Source: Helicostylum pulchrum
Taxonomy: Eukaryota > Mucoromycota > Mucoromycetes > Mucorales > Mucoraceae
DNA length: 64,000 nt
Assembly (NCBI GenBank): GCA_025677825.1
Contig: JAIXMO010000058.1
Coordinates: forward strand, 104,775-168,774
Direction: 5' to 3'
Part shown: positions 36,201 to 46,988 of the stretch, piece by piece
Layout: each line of letters begins with the position of its first letter
Numbering within the stretch: position 1 is the first letter of the stretch
Program-made: the position numbers and the translations under genes
The notes under the pieces: model-generated
Database searches by the model: none
What the model was told of the DNA's origin: nothing
What the model saw: the letters and a program-made list of their open reading frames with translations, nothing else

Positions 36201-39200
36201 GGAATACGTTCCCATGCATTTGCCAATTCGGTTCTTAATTCTTTACCTGTATGTGCTGACGTTTCAAACGGCCAATTAAAAGAATCGACAATAGGCGATA
36301 TACTAACTGGATTATTAGCAATCCAAGTAAATCGAGTCTGCATATAATTTGTATCCAAGATTGGCATTAAACCACGACCAGCTCTTTTCAAGTAGTTACT
36401 TTCCAGTAACCATTGGGCATAACCAAATTCCTTACGATCCTCTTGAGCATTTGAAAAATTACTGGTCTTTGGGTCCTCACCAGCCCATTTACTCCAAAGT
36501 GAAACAAGATGGGGTGTATACGAGTGATTATATTGATTCATATAGCCTTTCTGCATATACTTTAAATAATCAGGTGCAATAGCAGTACACATAACAGCTG
36601 GATCATGTTCAGATGCTTGAAATCGAGCTAAAAATAATGCATTTAACTTTCCTTGATTTTTAACAAGTTGGCGTTCCAATTGCTGATGTTGTCTATAATT
36701 TGAATCAGATACAGAGGGTACTGCTTGTCGAGTAGCTTGTTTTTCAATTAATGTTTGATCCCAAAGTTTCCCACCAAATCGAATGACATCAGGAATAGAA
36801 GGAGAAATTTGGCTCAAAATAGTATCAAGAGAAGATTGTGTCTTTGCAATAATTAACAAAGGTTGATGAAATTGACCTGCGTGTAAAGCTTGGCTCATCA
36901 ATTGAGCTAATTTTGCTGCTACAAATGTTTTCCCTGTACCAGGTGCACCAGAAATAACTGCAATACGATGGCTCATAGCAAACTTAATAGCAGAGAGTTG
37001 ACTAGGAGAGATAGAATACAATGGAGGTCGCTTTGCAGGCGCTACATTTTCCCATTGAGAAGAATGACGAGGCCAAATGTTTTCTGCAGGTTTTGCTTTA
37101 TAATTACCCTTATTGTTAACCATCAAACAAGATACATTAATTTCAGTATCAAGCAGATAAAAAGGTACACAATCTTGATTAATTAATATTTCCTGTTCAA
37201 TATTTTCCTCATCCCAAGAAGAAAGTTGTGAATTTGTTAATGTATTACTGGCAGCCAAAATACGAGGTGTCAATACAGATGAGAACCTTTGTTTCTTTAA
37301 ATCAACATATTCTTTTCTTAACCAAGATAAAACAGAGAGTGTAGCTAAAGCATTGATACGGCAAGTAATGATAGTATATTTAGCTGACCAATCCATTCGA
37401 CTGATATCATCTTTATGAATGTGAACAGATGCCAAGCGGTAATCAGTCAAACTAGAAGCGCGAACAGCTTGGCCAATCATAGCACCCTTCGCCATATTCA
37501 TCGTGACATGATGATGATCAGAAGGAGACACAGTGTCCTTGGACTCAGGTAACACAATAACAAATGATCCTTCTTCAAAGCTATTCATCATATCATCGTG
37601 ATTAAGACTAGGACCCAATTGAAATACAATAGCGGCTTCAGAACTAGAAACAAGCATTGTTGTACTTTTAGGCATGGTATGTTCAAATACTGCACAATCA
37701 TTAGGAATTTCTATAGACTGACATGCCTTTCCAGAAAATAATGCCTCGATTGTATTCTGTATAGGTTTCAATAATTCTTCACGTAGCATCATGAAATGAA
37801 CTAGAGTATACTGTAGAAGATCAACATTTGGCCAAGGATTATGTACTTTGTTTACAATTCGTATTTCTTTTTTAGTTTCATAGTCAGCTAAACTATCAAC
37901 CTTATTTACAACTTCTTTTACCATATCTTCAGCGCAAGGTACAGAAGGTAACCTTTCATCAATATCACGCCATGACGTTCCGCTTGTATCAGGAATTCCT
38001 TTCAATATTCTCAAATAGTTTATACATTCTTTACTTGCCTCGGCAGTACAAAGCCCTTTTATAGATTCGTAAACGCGAACCATTTCAAGCACAGGTAATT
38101 CTTTATAAACTTTAGGATTACACCTTTGTAATAAAGTACAAACATGAAGTAAAGAAATTAAATCTTCGGGTATTTTTGTGTAAACTTGTAAATGTCTCGC
38201 AATGAAAAATAAAAATAATTGCCATGATTCACGAATACGACGACACGTTTCTATTTGCTGAAATGAACTTTCATATTCCATCAAAAGTACAAGTGCTTCT
38301 AAAAAGATTGCAAATGTACGAGGTGAAAATTCAGGTAGATAACGTTGCAATATTTTATTGATCTTTTTTTGAAAAGTTGTCAAAGTGTTAACGATATGTT
38401 GATCGCGTACGACTACGTAAAAGTATCGAAGGTTTTCTGTATCGCGTGGAGAAGTTGAAAATATAGAGGGTTGTACTTGCATATAAGGAGATGGCATCAT
38501 CATCATTGGTGGCATTTGATGTGTCATTGCTCCTGCTGTTGGAGTCCAACTACCTTGATTATATCCATACGGTATATTTTGTGGTATTGTCTGAACTTCT
38601 TCGTCTAATGCCCAATCTGGTGTATTTTTATCCGAGCTCTTTTTTTGATGAGCTACTTCAGCATACGTTCTTTCTGTATTTCGTAACCAATCAGGTGAAA
38701 CATTTTTTGAAGGCGAATAGGAAGATGGTTCATCCGAAAAGAACACACTTTGTGGTAACCATTCTTTTGGTTTCTTTTTAGCATTAGAATTATTGTCTAG
38801 TTTTAAATCTACACCTTCTTTCCAAGAAACCATAGCCTCTGACTTGATATCATCGAATTTAGTCACAGCAGGTGCAATTTTAACTAATCCAACAGAATCT
38901 AATGCACGATCTTTTGTACGCGGTCTGCACGTAGAAGGTGATACTTCGTTTGAGCTTGAATACGAGTTCATTTCGGGCTGACCGGATTTATCATCGTTAG
39001 TTTTGTCATCCCAATTTACTATTTCTGTCCATTGATTTGAAGCGGCTGCGTCGGTTTTTTTTATTGGTGATGCATGTTGTATATCTGCTTGGCTTCTATA
39101 TTACGTTTAACAGAAAAGATAAGGGTTAGAAAACAAAAAAACAAAAAACAAAAATACAACGTAAAAACTTACTCAGTTTTAGATACTGGTCTTTTTAGGA

Positions 39201-39375
39201 TTGTAGGTATACCTCGAGCCATGGGCTTAATATCGTCCATGGACTCAAATTCAGGTTGAGGCGGTTTACGCGGTTTTGATTGTGGTCGTGAAATCTCTTT
39301 TGCTAACATTGATGAATGCAATAACTGATAAGTCTTTTCTATCGAGTGTAGTTCTTCTTTTTTGCCGTTACCCAT
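33290..39375 (-). CDS. ZNFX1/NFX1-type zinc-finger SF1 helicase with RZ finger
   Basis: Seven exons (39375-39173, 39092-34517, 34455-34371, 34313-34147, 34081-34029, 33970-33828, 33756-33290) join to 1,897 residues, similar to animal ZNFX1. Disordered N-terminus; conserved region around NTIEALFSGK; UPF1-like SF1 helicase with motif I GAPGTGKT (near 36935), motif II VDEAS (near 35935), a motif V-like QNRGRQDSFTIVST and motif VI SFALTRARYGLFVIG. Then NFX1-type Cys/His repeats (CGHMMTGVCHS, CGHIMDVQCGKG, CSHGYKCTRECWKDC, CGHGC). The C-terminus GGRWFVCKNQHPYFVGDCGGATEISKC is an RZ finger, as in ZNFX1 and RNF213, where it supports ubiquitin ligase activity. Relatives act in small-RNA silencing (C. 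elegans ZNFX-1, S. pombe Hrr1), so an RNA-silencing role is plausible. Helicase motifs intact. Confidence 0.9.
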
Positions 39376-39670
39376 GAAATAAGATACGGTTTCTCTCTTT
39401 AGTACTGAAAGAAAGAAAGAAAGAAAGGAAGAAAAAAAAAGTGGCTATTTTTCAATAAATACTATTGACAGTCACTCGTAGTTTCAGGTTGCTTACAGGA
39501 AGTGCTTATTACAGTGATGTGAAGCATAGCACCTCAAACTTGCTCAAAATCTCTATTTTTATCTCGCAGTTACTTCTGCAATTTTATTTAAACTACTCAA
39601 AATCCAATGTTAGCACTTTCTCTTATTTTGCTATAGATTATTATTATATTATTTTCGGCCTTCTTAGGGG

Positions 39671-39749
39671 CCACAGCCTAAATTTTTTGGGCCATAGGTA
39701 GTGTATATAGTCTATATTTGGGTCGGGTAGCATGTGGTCGCACAATACA
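39671..39749 (+). repeat. Left terminal inverted repeat of the OTU element
   Basis: Pairs with the reverse complement of 41142-41220. Confidence 0.85.
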
Positions 39750-39984
39750 TACAAAAGAGTAAACAAAAGCCTATGTACACTGAGAACGCTTCAAGTTATA
39801 TTTAATAGAATAATATACATGTAGAGTTAAATATTTAATTATTCTAATATATTCAGATAATATATTATCTTTAAATTTTATTTAATCTTCAATCTTATTA
39901 AAAATGTTAAAATACAAAATAAATGAAATGGTTTTTTGTAATTAATAAGTCTTCCAAAAAGCCAAACCGTAAAATACCCAGGTC

Positions 39985-40224
39985 GTCCCAAAAAAGTAAG
40001 TAGACTTGGTGCTTTACGAAAGGATTACATCAAGAAGGGTACTCCAGGATTTAGACGAGATAGGTTTGTACTTGGCAACTACACTGCTTCTAAAAATTTA
40101 AAAAGCGACTCCTCAAAAAGTCGAAAAAAAAATTGTAAGCAAGAAACCTATCAAAAAGAGAAAAATAATAGATTTCGATAAATACTTGAAAGATGCTGAA
40201 TATATTGGTTTTGACATCGACTAA
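39985..40224 (+). pseudogene. AT-hook, Lys-rich C-terminal fragment of a transposon protein
   Basis: Reads YPGRPKKVSRLGALRKDY (AT-hook GRPKK) and GTPGFRRDRFVLGNYT, then only after a frame change KKIVSKKPIKKRKIIDFDK and AEYIGFDID before a stop at about 40222-40224. The basic tail with an AT-hook is what remains at the end of several MULE-type transposases; attribution is inference. Confidence 0.5.
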
Positions 40225-40233
40225 ATTTTAAAT

Positions 40234-40964
40234 ATGACAGTAGATGATACCACTACTAATACTACCAAAAATGGATTATTTGTCAATAGAAAGAGAAAGC
40301 GCGTTAGGAAAGAAAAAAAACCTACAGCAGTGATAGTAGCTCCAGTCTTCCAGAAATGCACTCCAAGTTACATCCTTCTATAGACGTCAACAACGTAAAG
40401 GAAGTATATAATCCTAAAGGAGATGGATTATGTGGCTTTAGAGCGATGGCGTATCTTCGCTATGGTGACGAAGAGTGCTTCAGAGACGTAAAACGTGATA
40501 TGCTCGTGACATTCGAAGCTAATAAAGATGCATACGTGCAATTTTTTTCTGTCGTACCTTCTGACAGTTTAGGTGAAATCTCCGATGCACCACTCTGGTT
40601 TGATACGCCTGATTGCGCCCAAGTTCTTGCCGATGCTTACAACGTGCCAATCTGTGTTAACAATGCTGATGATGCTACAACAACACTAACTCTGAAAAAG
40701 CCAGTAAAGCCCAAGCTTAGAGTACAGCCTTATCATTTGCAAAACATCAACAGAAACCATTGGTTCGCTATCAAACTCGGTCACCTCAAAACCATGTATC
40801 CTATGGTTGAACAATTATACTTCAAAATAGACGAATCACACGCTACATTATTCAAAACAACTTGGAATCTTTTTGGTCAATTTCCAAAGTATAAAGAAGA
40901 AAGACTTCCATTCAACCCAGAAACCGACAAACTTATCACGATTACAGCTTCTGACAAAGATTAA
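40234..40964 (+). pseudogene. OTU-domain cysteine protease, transposon cargo, one frameshift
   Basis: A basic leader starts at ATG 40234 (TVDDTTTNTTKNGLF..RKRKRVRKEKK) and connects to the OTU frame only across the eight-A run at 40313-40320 (resuming TYSSDSSSSLPEMHSKLHPS). The OTU part is open from 40356: GDGLCGFRAMAYLRYG contains the catalytic Asp and Cys of the OTU signature (D-G-x-C-x-F/R), FDTPDCAQVLADAYNVPICV follows, and NINRNHWFAIKL supplies the catalytic His. So the protease domain is complete even though the leader is shifted. OTU proteins are usually deubiquitinases; in transposons their target is unknown. An alternative is that translation starts at 40356 and the ORF is intact (202 residues). 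Confidence 0.7.
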
Positions 40965-41106
40965 TTTGTTTTTTATAAATTCAAATTTACTTCTTTTCTT
41001 CCAACAATCTTTACTTCTTTTTTACTTTACTTTTCTTTCAACAATATTTACTTCTTTTTTACTTTCAATAAAATGTGCAATATCTAAAATCCTTTTTTTT
41101 TCATTG

Positions 41107-41220
41107 CGGCCTAAATTTTTCGGGCCACAGGTAGTGTACTTGGCTTTGTATGACCACAGGTTACCCAATCCAAATACAGACTATACACACTACCTGTGGC
41201 CCGAAAAATTTAGGCTGTGG
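41107..41220. repeat. Inner palindrome at the right end of the OTU element
   Basis: The terminal motif occurs twice here in opposite orientation: GGCCTAAATTTTTCGGGCCA.. at about 41108-41140 and its inverse at 41186-41217, around a 45-base loop. This could fold as a hairpin with a stem of roughly 30 bp. It may mark an abutting second copy or an inverted duplication of the end. Confidence 0.85.
41142..41220 (-). repeat. Right terminal inverted repeat of the OTU element
   Basis: Inverted partner of 39671-39749. Confidence 0.85.
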
Positions 41221-41816
41221 TGTGATGAAGCTTGGAGTTATCTGTCGGGAATACAATTATTCCGCTATATATTGAAATCATTAACATGTCTGAAATAAAA
41301 CAACTTTCTTTTCCCTTTCTGAAACTTTTATATTATCTATTTAGTGAAGCTTCAGTTTTAAGCTATCCCAGTTCTTAGATTCTTATAACATTTAGAATTG
41401 GAACCAGTCAAAATACAATTTATTGATATAACTATTGATTACAACATTTAGGTCTGAATTATTTATTATTTGAATCATTGTAGCAAGATATCTATAACCC
41501 CCAACATTATCTATATCTGCTCTGCCTTTAAAACCCGATCTCAGCCCAACATTACAGTGGCCCCTAAGAAAAACGTTTTTAAAAACGGTCATTTTTGAGG
41601 ATTGATATCTCGATTCTATATAAGGAAATAAGTCTAAATATAATGGTTTTTATTCTGATTTCAGGCAAGTGCCATCCATCATGATGTAACTTAATACAAA
41701 TGCTAATGTAAATTATTGGTTTTCCCGAAGCTTTCTATGGGATTTTTGTCGCTTCGAGAAAGCCTTTACAATAGCAAACGCATCAGTTACATTTTTTCTT
41801 GGCTGTATGCCTCAAT

Positions 41817-43936
41817 TTAACGAAAACTTTTATTGAAGTATCTTCGGATTTGGATAGGGACTTCACCAGGAGGAGAAACACAGTCCAGAAAGTCGTTTAT
41901 ATTATTATTTAATGACTTGAAATTGTACTTGCAGTTTTGTCTGGCTATTTTTTTGGCAGTTCCCCAGTATCTCTCGGTAGGATTGCATTCACAATGGTAA
42001 CGAGGGTACAGCTCAAAGATGTGCCCTGATTCCTCAATAGCCTCAGCGAGGATTGATCTCTGGGAGAGAAAATCTAGCTGATTAGCCAGCAAATGCGCGG
42101 CACAACAGTTGTGGTCGGGAACTTCAACGTTTTTGCAATCTCTATTTTGACCATTGAATAAACTTCTTTGGTTCAAAATAGATTTTATACCGATGAAGTA
42201 AGTTTTTTTCTAACAGATAAAATGTTAACTAAAAAGGTTTCACTTTCATATGTAATAATGCTTACAGGAAGAATCCTATTCACAATTTCGTAAATTTTGG
42301 CCGCCTTGGTTACTCTATCAATTTTACTGAATTGGACTTTTACGAGAGCAGGGTAGTCGTACTCCCGTTCGACATAAAAGCTTTGCTCCTTTATTTCAGC
42401 TTGCGCGTCGATGTAAAAACCATATTACGAACCTTTACATCGTCGCGACTGACTTCAGTTGCGTTCATATTCATCCGAGTAGCTACAAGAGCATCTTTTG
42501 CATAAGCCTTGTGGTTACTACTCTGGTCAAAGAGGAACACCCCGACCATACCTTCATGCAGAAACTCGAACAACTCCAAAACATCTTTCAACTGGACGAT
42601 CATGTGATCGCTCGTCCAATAGCCTTCGCTGGTAGCACCCGGGTAAAACACCACTCTTGATATCATTTCCTTGCCATTAATAACGGCTCTCATTGTTCCA
42701 TGACAGGGGCATTGGGACTCTGCGATCATAATCGATCTACCTTGTGACTTTGGCATAATAAAGTTCTCAGTTGCTTTGAGCCAGGCATATTTTTGATGAT
42801 CGTTGGCGTAGAACGTACTCTCATCATGAGTAACAAAAACATGCTGCTTGACATTATTTGGCAAAGCAGGAGGAATTGCTACACTAACATCTTCGTAGCC
42901 ATATGTTTCTGAGAAACCACGATACTCCATGATTCTTGTAGCCCATTCCTTTCTGTAGGAAACTACGTCCTCTCTTTCACGACCGTCGAAATAAATTACT
43001 TTACCTTTTAAATATGAAAGGTTATTAATAACTAGTATTATCTTTTTTTTTTTCATTCCTGTGTAAATGACTTACCCACACGTTTGAACTGGAAACCCCC
43101 TTGTATGAGCTTACTTCTAATACATTCAATAAACAAAGGATCGGTATCGACCCCATTGGCATCAACTTCAAGGTTCAAAGTATCATTTTCAATGGCTGCG
43201 GGGAGGGTCACAGAACGAACTGCGTACTGTATACCAGGGATGTTTCTTGAAATTTAGGTACTGATCGAAACCATTCAAGTACTTTCTGCTTGATATCGTT
43301 ATCATCCAACACAGATACCCTTTTAGAATGTTTGCCTTGCATAATTTGATCAATTTGCCGGTGTCGAGATAAGTTTTGGCGTAACTTCTGATCATTCTAC
43401 TGCGATAAGTGATCGACTTATTGTACCAGAACATTTCGGCAGCTGTTTCAGATGCCTTCATTGTTCTTACACCCTCAATGCGGAGACGAAGGTAAAGTTG
43501 TACGGCGAGGTACTTGGAGCGCTCGTAGCCAGATTTCTCAAGAACGCTGTCAGAGCCAAGTCTAGGAACTAATTCTAAAGACAACCTATGATAGGCGGAC
43601 TTTAATGTCTCCTACTCGGATACAACAGGTGCTTCTTCAACTACAGCAGTTTCCACGGTGCTAAAAAAGCTAGAGATCTTAGCGTTTCCCTTGGCCATAT
43701 CTCTATTTCTTTGCTTCAACTTTCGTTGGTATCTTTCGCTGTACACTAAGCCTCGCGAAAATGGCTCTTTTTTTATCAGCTCCGTTATCTTTCAACTCAG
43801 AGTTGATCGATTGGACAACTGTTGCTTCGATGATTTTAACAGGTTGAGCATCTTCTACAGTGACGAACCCGACGACACGGCGTGTTTTCTTTAAATTGTT
43901 GAGATATTTTTTTTTTTTGTTAGATAATCTTCCCAT
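41817..43936 (-). pseudogene. DDE-superfamily transposase, fragmented
   Basis: Pieces on the minus strand follow one another: basic N-terminal part (43936-43703), a helical DNA-binding-like part (43584-43189; ETAAEMFWYNKSITYRSRMI), a linker with NLEVDANGVDTDPLFIECIR (about 43.1 kb), an intron-like gap at about 43073-43007 with a GTAAGT donor, and a catalytic core (43006-42391). The core has Asp in FVTHDESTFYAND, a second Asp in GVFLFDQSSNHKAYAKDAL, and Glu in HCECNPTERYWG (about 41.96 kb), with PDHNCCAAHLLANQ between. This HDESTF / FDNSSNH / NPIERYWG pattern recurs in fungal DDE transposases. Frame changes near 43.2 kb and 42.2-42.4 kb make the copy defective. Termini were not identified. Confidence 0.75.
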
Positions 43937-43983
43937 TTTAAATTTTGTAATAAAGTATTTATTAATGAAAAGGTCTTTTTTTT

Positions 43984-44540
43984 AATAACGGCTAAATATT
44001 TAAGTTAATAAAAAAAATTTATGGAAATCTATGACTGGCAAAGGGACAATCATTTTGTTTTTATCTTCAAACTTCATCTCGACCTTTGGAAAGAAGTGAA
44101 TGTGATATGCAAAAAAAACTTGGGCAGTTATTTTAATAATACTCTTTTAAACAATTCCATCTGATTGTTTTATGCTTAAAAGGGTTTGCCGTCGCGTTTT
44201 ATCAAAAAGAAAAAAAAAGGCCAAAATCTGGGTTGAAATCCCCACTCTTAGAGAGAGAACCCTTTTTTAATATCGGTTAAACGTTTAAGAGAAAATCGTA
44301 TATATTTAAACTCAATAATGACATATTACTGGCTGAAAGTCCAAATTTAAGGCCGGTCTTTTTCATACCACAGTGCTTAAATATTCAAACTTCGAACCGA
44401 TACTTTGAAAAAAGTAAAGGTGATAGGCAAAAAAAAGTTGGGCAGTTTTCTTAACAGCACTCTTTAAAACAATCTATAAGAATTTTTTTATGTTTAAAAA
44501 GGTTTGCCGTCGTGTTTTATCAAAAAGAAAAAGGGGGGAA
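43984..44540. repeat. Diverged direct repeat, two copies about 300 bp apart
   Basis: Copy A about 43984-44215 and copy B about 44269-44533 share blocks in the same order: GGCTAAATATTTAAG-like start, CTTCAAACTTC, TGATA(T/G)GCAAAAAAA, GGGCAGTT and GGTTTGCCGTCG(C/T)GTTTTATC. The last two blocks are exactly 318 bp apart. No coding sequence seen; possibly a duplicated transposon end or solo-LTR-like remnant. Confidence 0.7.
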
Positions 44541-44572
44541 ATCGGAGCTAAAAGTTGAACGCTTAAAAGTAG

Positions 44573-45243
44573 ATGCACTCTATCCTTCTTTTTCTTAACC
44601 TCTTCAATGATCCGTCCAAATTTATAACTATCAGAAGCCGAAGAGTTAATCCGGAACAAAAAACAACGGAACAAGAAGAAGGAAACCAAGAAGAAAGTTC
44701 TTCTGGAAAAAGAAAGAGTAGGTTTAAGTTTATTTATTCAATTAAGAGACTAGGAGGCCAAGTAAAGTATACAACGCCATCAGTATGTGGCTCGTGTGGG
44801 CAGACTGGACACAAAACTGATAGATCTCAAGCTTGCCGGGATCATGAGTTTAATTTGGTTGAGCTATTAAAGATAAACATCCTCAACTCACACCATCTGT
44901 ATATAGTTTATACTACGTTGTTTTTTCGCTGCATTTAATTTTACTAAATTTAAAATAGGAAGGTAAATAAAAAGACATCAATATTTAACTTGATAATTAA
45001 CAAAACAATAGGTTGTAAGTGCTACAGAATCTGCCAAGGCGAAAAGGGAAAATGTTCTTAAATGGCTTGTACACTGATGGTTACATATGTCGAGTTTTAC
45101 TCGCTAGGAATACACCAGAACAGATACCAATTGCCAAAACTACTATACTTGCGAATTATGTCACCCATTTGACATATATGACGGTTGATCTATATGCTTT
45201 ATTCAACTTTTATAACTTTCGTACGGCTCGTATCAACTGGTAA
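44573..45243 (+). pseudogene. Zinc-knuckle fragment of an unidentified mobile-element protein
   Basis: A frame at 44573-44938 contains GKRKSRFKF, KRLGGQVKYTTPSVCGSCGQ and a Cys/His pattern CGSCGQTGHKTDRSQACRDH (C-x2-C-x4-H-x8-C). About 100 bp on, 45019-45243 reads NGLYTDGYICRVLLARNTPE and ANYVTHLTYMTVDLYALFNF in another frame, with splice-like signals between. Both look like real protein-derived sequence, but the parent family is not recognised. The knuckle plus surrounding relics suggests a transposon-encoded N-terminus, conceivably of a TnpB/Fanzor-like gene. Low confidence. Confidence 0.4.
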
Positions 45244-45892
45244 AATTACAACGGAAGGTAATGTGCTCTAGACAAAGCTTAGAGAGGTATTAGTCCTTGA
45301 TATAAATGAATTTCGAACGTCATCTGTAAGTTATTTCAATACCAGTAAACACTTATTAATATATCCAAATATACTTCCAGTGCATATTAAATTAAATAAC
45401 TTTCCAGCTTACGGGTCTATTGTTCATATCAAGGGTTGGTTTTTACGTATGTAGCCATAGTTTCCTAAATCAAGCAATATTTAATGTTTAAAGGAGAGAA
45501 CCCTGTACCACAACTTAATCTTAGACTTTATTTTCTCTTGGTAAATAAATTAGATTTAACTTTGATGAAGCTTTTCATGCATATGATAAAAAGGAAAACC
45601 CACTCTCTTATTAAGTATATCACACACCTGTTAAATTGCCAAGTGTAATACTTTTACTGGGCTATTGACTCCCGCTATCCATTTTGTGTTACGGTATAGG
45701 AATCAATCGCTTCAGTTCCGTGCCTCTCGGCAATTTTTTTAGACGGCTATTTGTTTATATTAAAAAAAAGGTACTATAATACTTTATTTGGAAAAGATGG
45801 ACGCAGCAAAAAAAAAAAAAGACTCCCTAATAATAAATTATATGTTACATAAAAAAGGTATAATAAATCTAATAAAAAGTATGTTGGTATTT
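45244..45892. other. Intergenic region, nothing recognised
   Basis: AT-rich; some sequence at 45300-45440 may continue the decayed element to the left, but no frame persists. Confidence 0.45.
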
Positions 45893-46988
45893 TTAGGCCC
45901 TAATTTCGCCTGGATATAAAATCTCTGGAAACATATTCATGTTATCCGTCAATTCACAAAAATGATGAATAAATCGCATAGGATAGACCAAATCCACAAA
46001 GAAATAAACATTGGCAAGCAGGTAATCATCTGAAGTCACATTCTTCATAATATAATAAATTTCTAAAATTACATAACTGCAAATGACACTAGAGATAGTA
46101 ATCGGGTACAAAATTTCAAGCGGGTCCATATCATATACGTATCGTAACCAAGTTGAGCTAAGGCAAATGGCACCTAAACTACAAACACTACACCTTTTCT
46201 CTTTAGTCGTGTACTCAAATAAGTAAATAAAATACCTACAATGGAAATGCACCTCGAAAATAATACCGCTTTTGAAACGTATACAATAACGAACAAATCA
46301 ATCCAAAACCTGACATAACAATAACGAGTATTCCTTCTTCATATGCCAACTTGGATACTTTTTTTTTATAAGATACTTTTATAGTTAGTGTCTTTTTTTA
46401 ATCAATTTTTTTTTTTTTTTTGTTCGTTTATACCAAGATTAGATACCACCAATGCCATCAAAACTGAAAAAATTGATAGCAAAATCATTCTTGTTGAAAT
46501 CGTTAGTAAAGAGTATTGTACACATAATTGCCAAATAACTATCATTGCCATAACAAAAGCAGGTATTAAAGGTATATACCAAGTATATGTACTATAAAAA
46601 TAATTAATAAAAAAATAAAAATCTATTTAAAAAAAAATACCTTTTTTGAAGCCACTCAAATAAAGGACATACAGTAACGATAAAGAATACCATAAAAGCT
46701 AATGTCAAGAACTGACAAGCAGTAATGGTCATGACTTTTCGAACAAAAGCTAATAATAATAATAACACAAAAATAAGTAACTGTAAGCTACTAGATTTTT
46801 TTTTTTTTTCTTAGTTTACCCAATTGTTGTACGTTGCTTAAGCGAGAAACTGAAATGCCAAAAATATCTAGGTCGAGATGCCCAGACCCGTACCTTTCCA
46901 ACGGATCTGGTGGTATAGCTGTCGGGTAATAGGTACTTGGTGATTCAACAAGTTGATTATGAAAAGTGTCGTAGTTAATGTTACTCAT
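45893..46988 (-). CDS. Bax inhibitor-1 (TMBIM/LFG) family membrane protein
   Basis: Five exons (46988-46820, 46749-46641, 46591-46434, 46357-46267, 46235-45893) join to 289 residues. After a Pro/Tyr-rich cytosolic N-terminus (DTFHNQLVESPSTYYPTAIP) comes the family hallmark AFVRKVMTITACQFLTLAF, then about seven hydrophobic segments including WYIPLIPAFVMAMIVIW and KLAYEEGILVIVMSGFGLI, and the ending TSDDYLLANVYFFVDLVYPM, where family members have an Asp-rich pore-lining loop and a final membrane helix. TMBIM proteins are calcium-leak and stress regulators of ER, Golgi or vacuole. Intron 4 (46266-46236) would be only 31 nt, which is exceptionally short; without it the frame stops, so its limits deserve checking. 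Otherwise the gene looks intact. Confidence 0.75.

Larger units (their letters stand above)
39671..41220 (+). mobile_element. Short MULE-like element with long TIRs carrying an OTU-protease ORF
   Basis: About 1.55 kb bounded by inverted repeats of roughly 75-80 bp: 39671-39749 and 41142-41220 (both reading CCACAGCCTAAATTTTT at the outer tip). They agree at about 86 percent of positions and nearly all differences are transitions. Inside are a C-terminal transposase-like fragment with an AT-hook and an OTU cysteine-protease ORF; no DDE core is present, so it is a deletion derivative that cannot move itself. No flanking target duplication was found. Confidence 0.75.

Noticed and set aside
38491..38981. 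Plus-strand frames over the helicase N-terminus
   Set aside because: Antisense to a continuous 1,508-codon exon; composition is that of a shadow frame.
44220..44262. GGTTGAAATCCCC resembling a tRNA B-box
   Set aside because: No cloverleaf partner sequence at the correct distance; it lies within the direct-repeat region.
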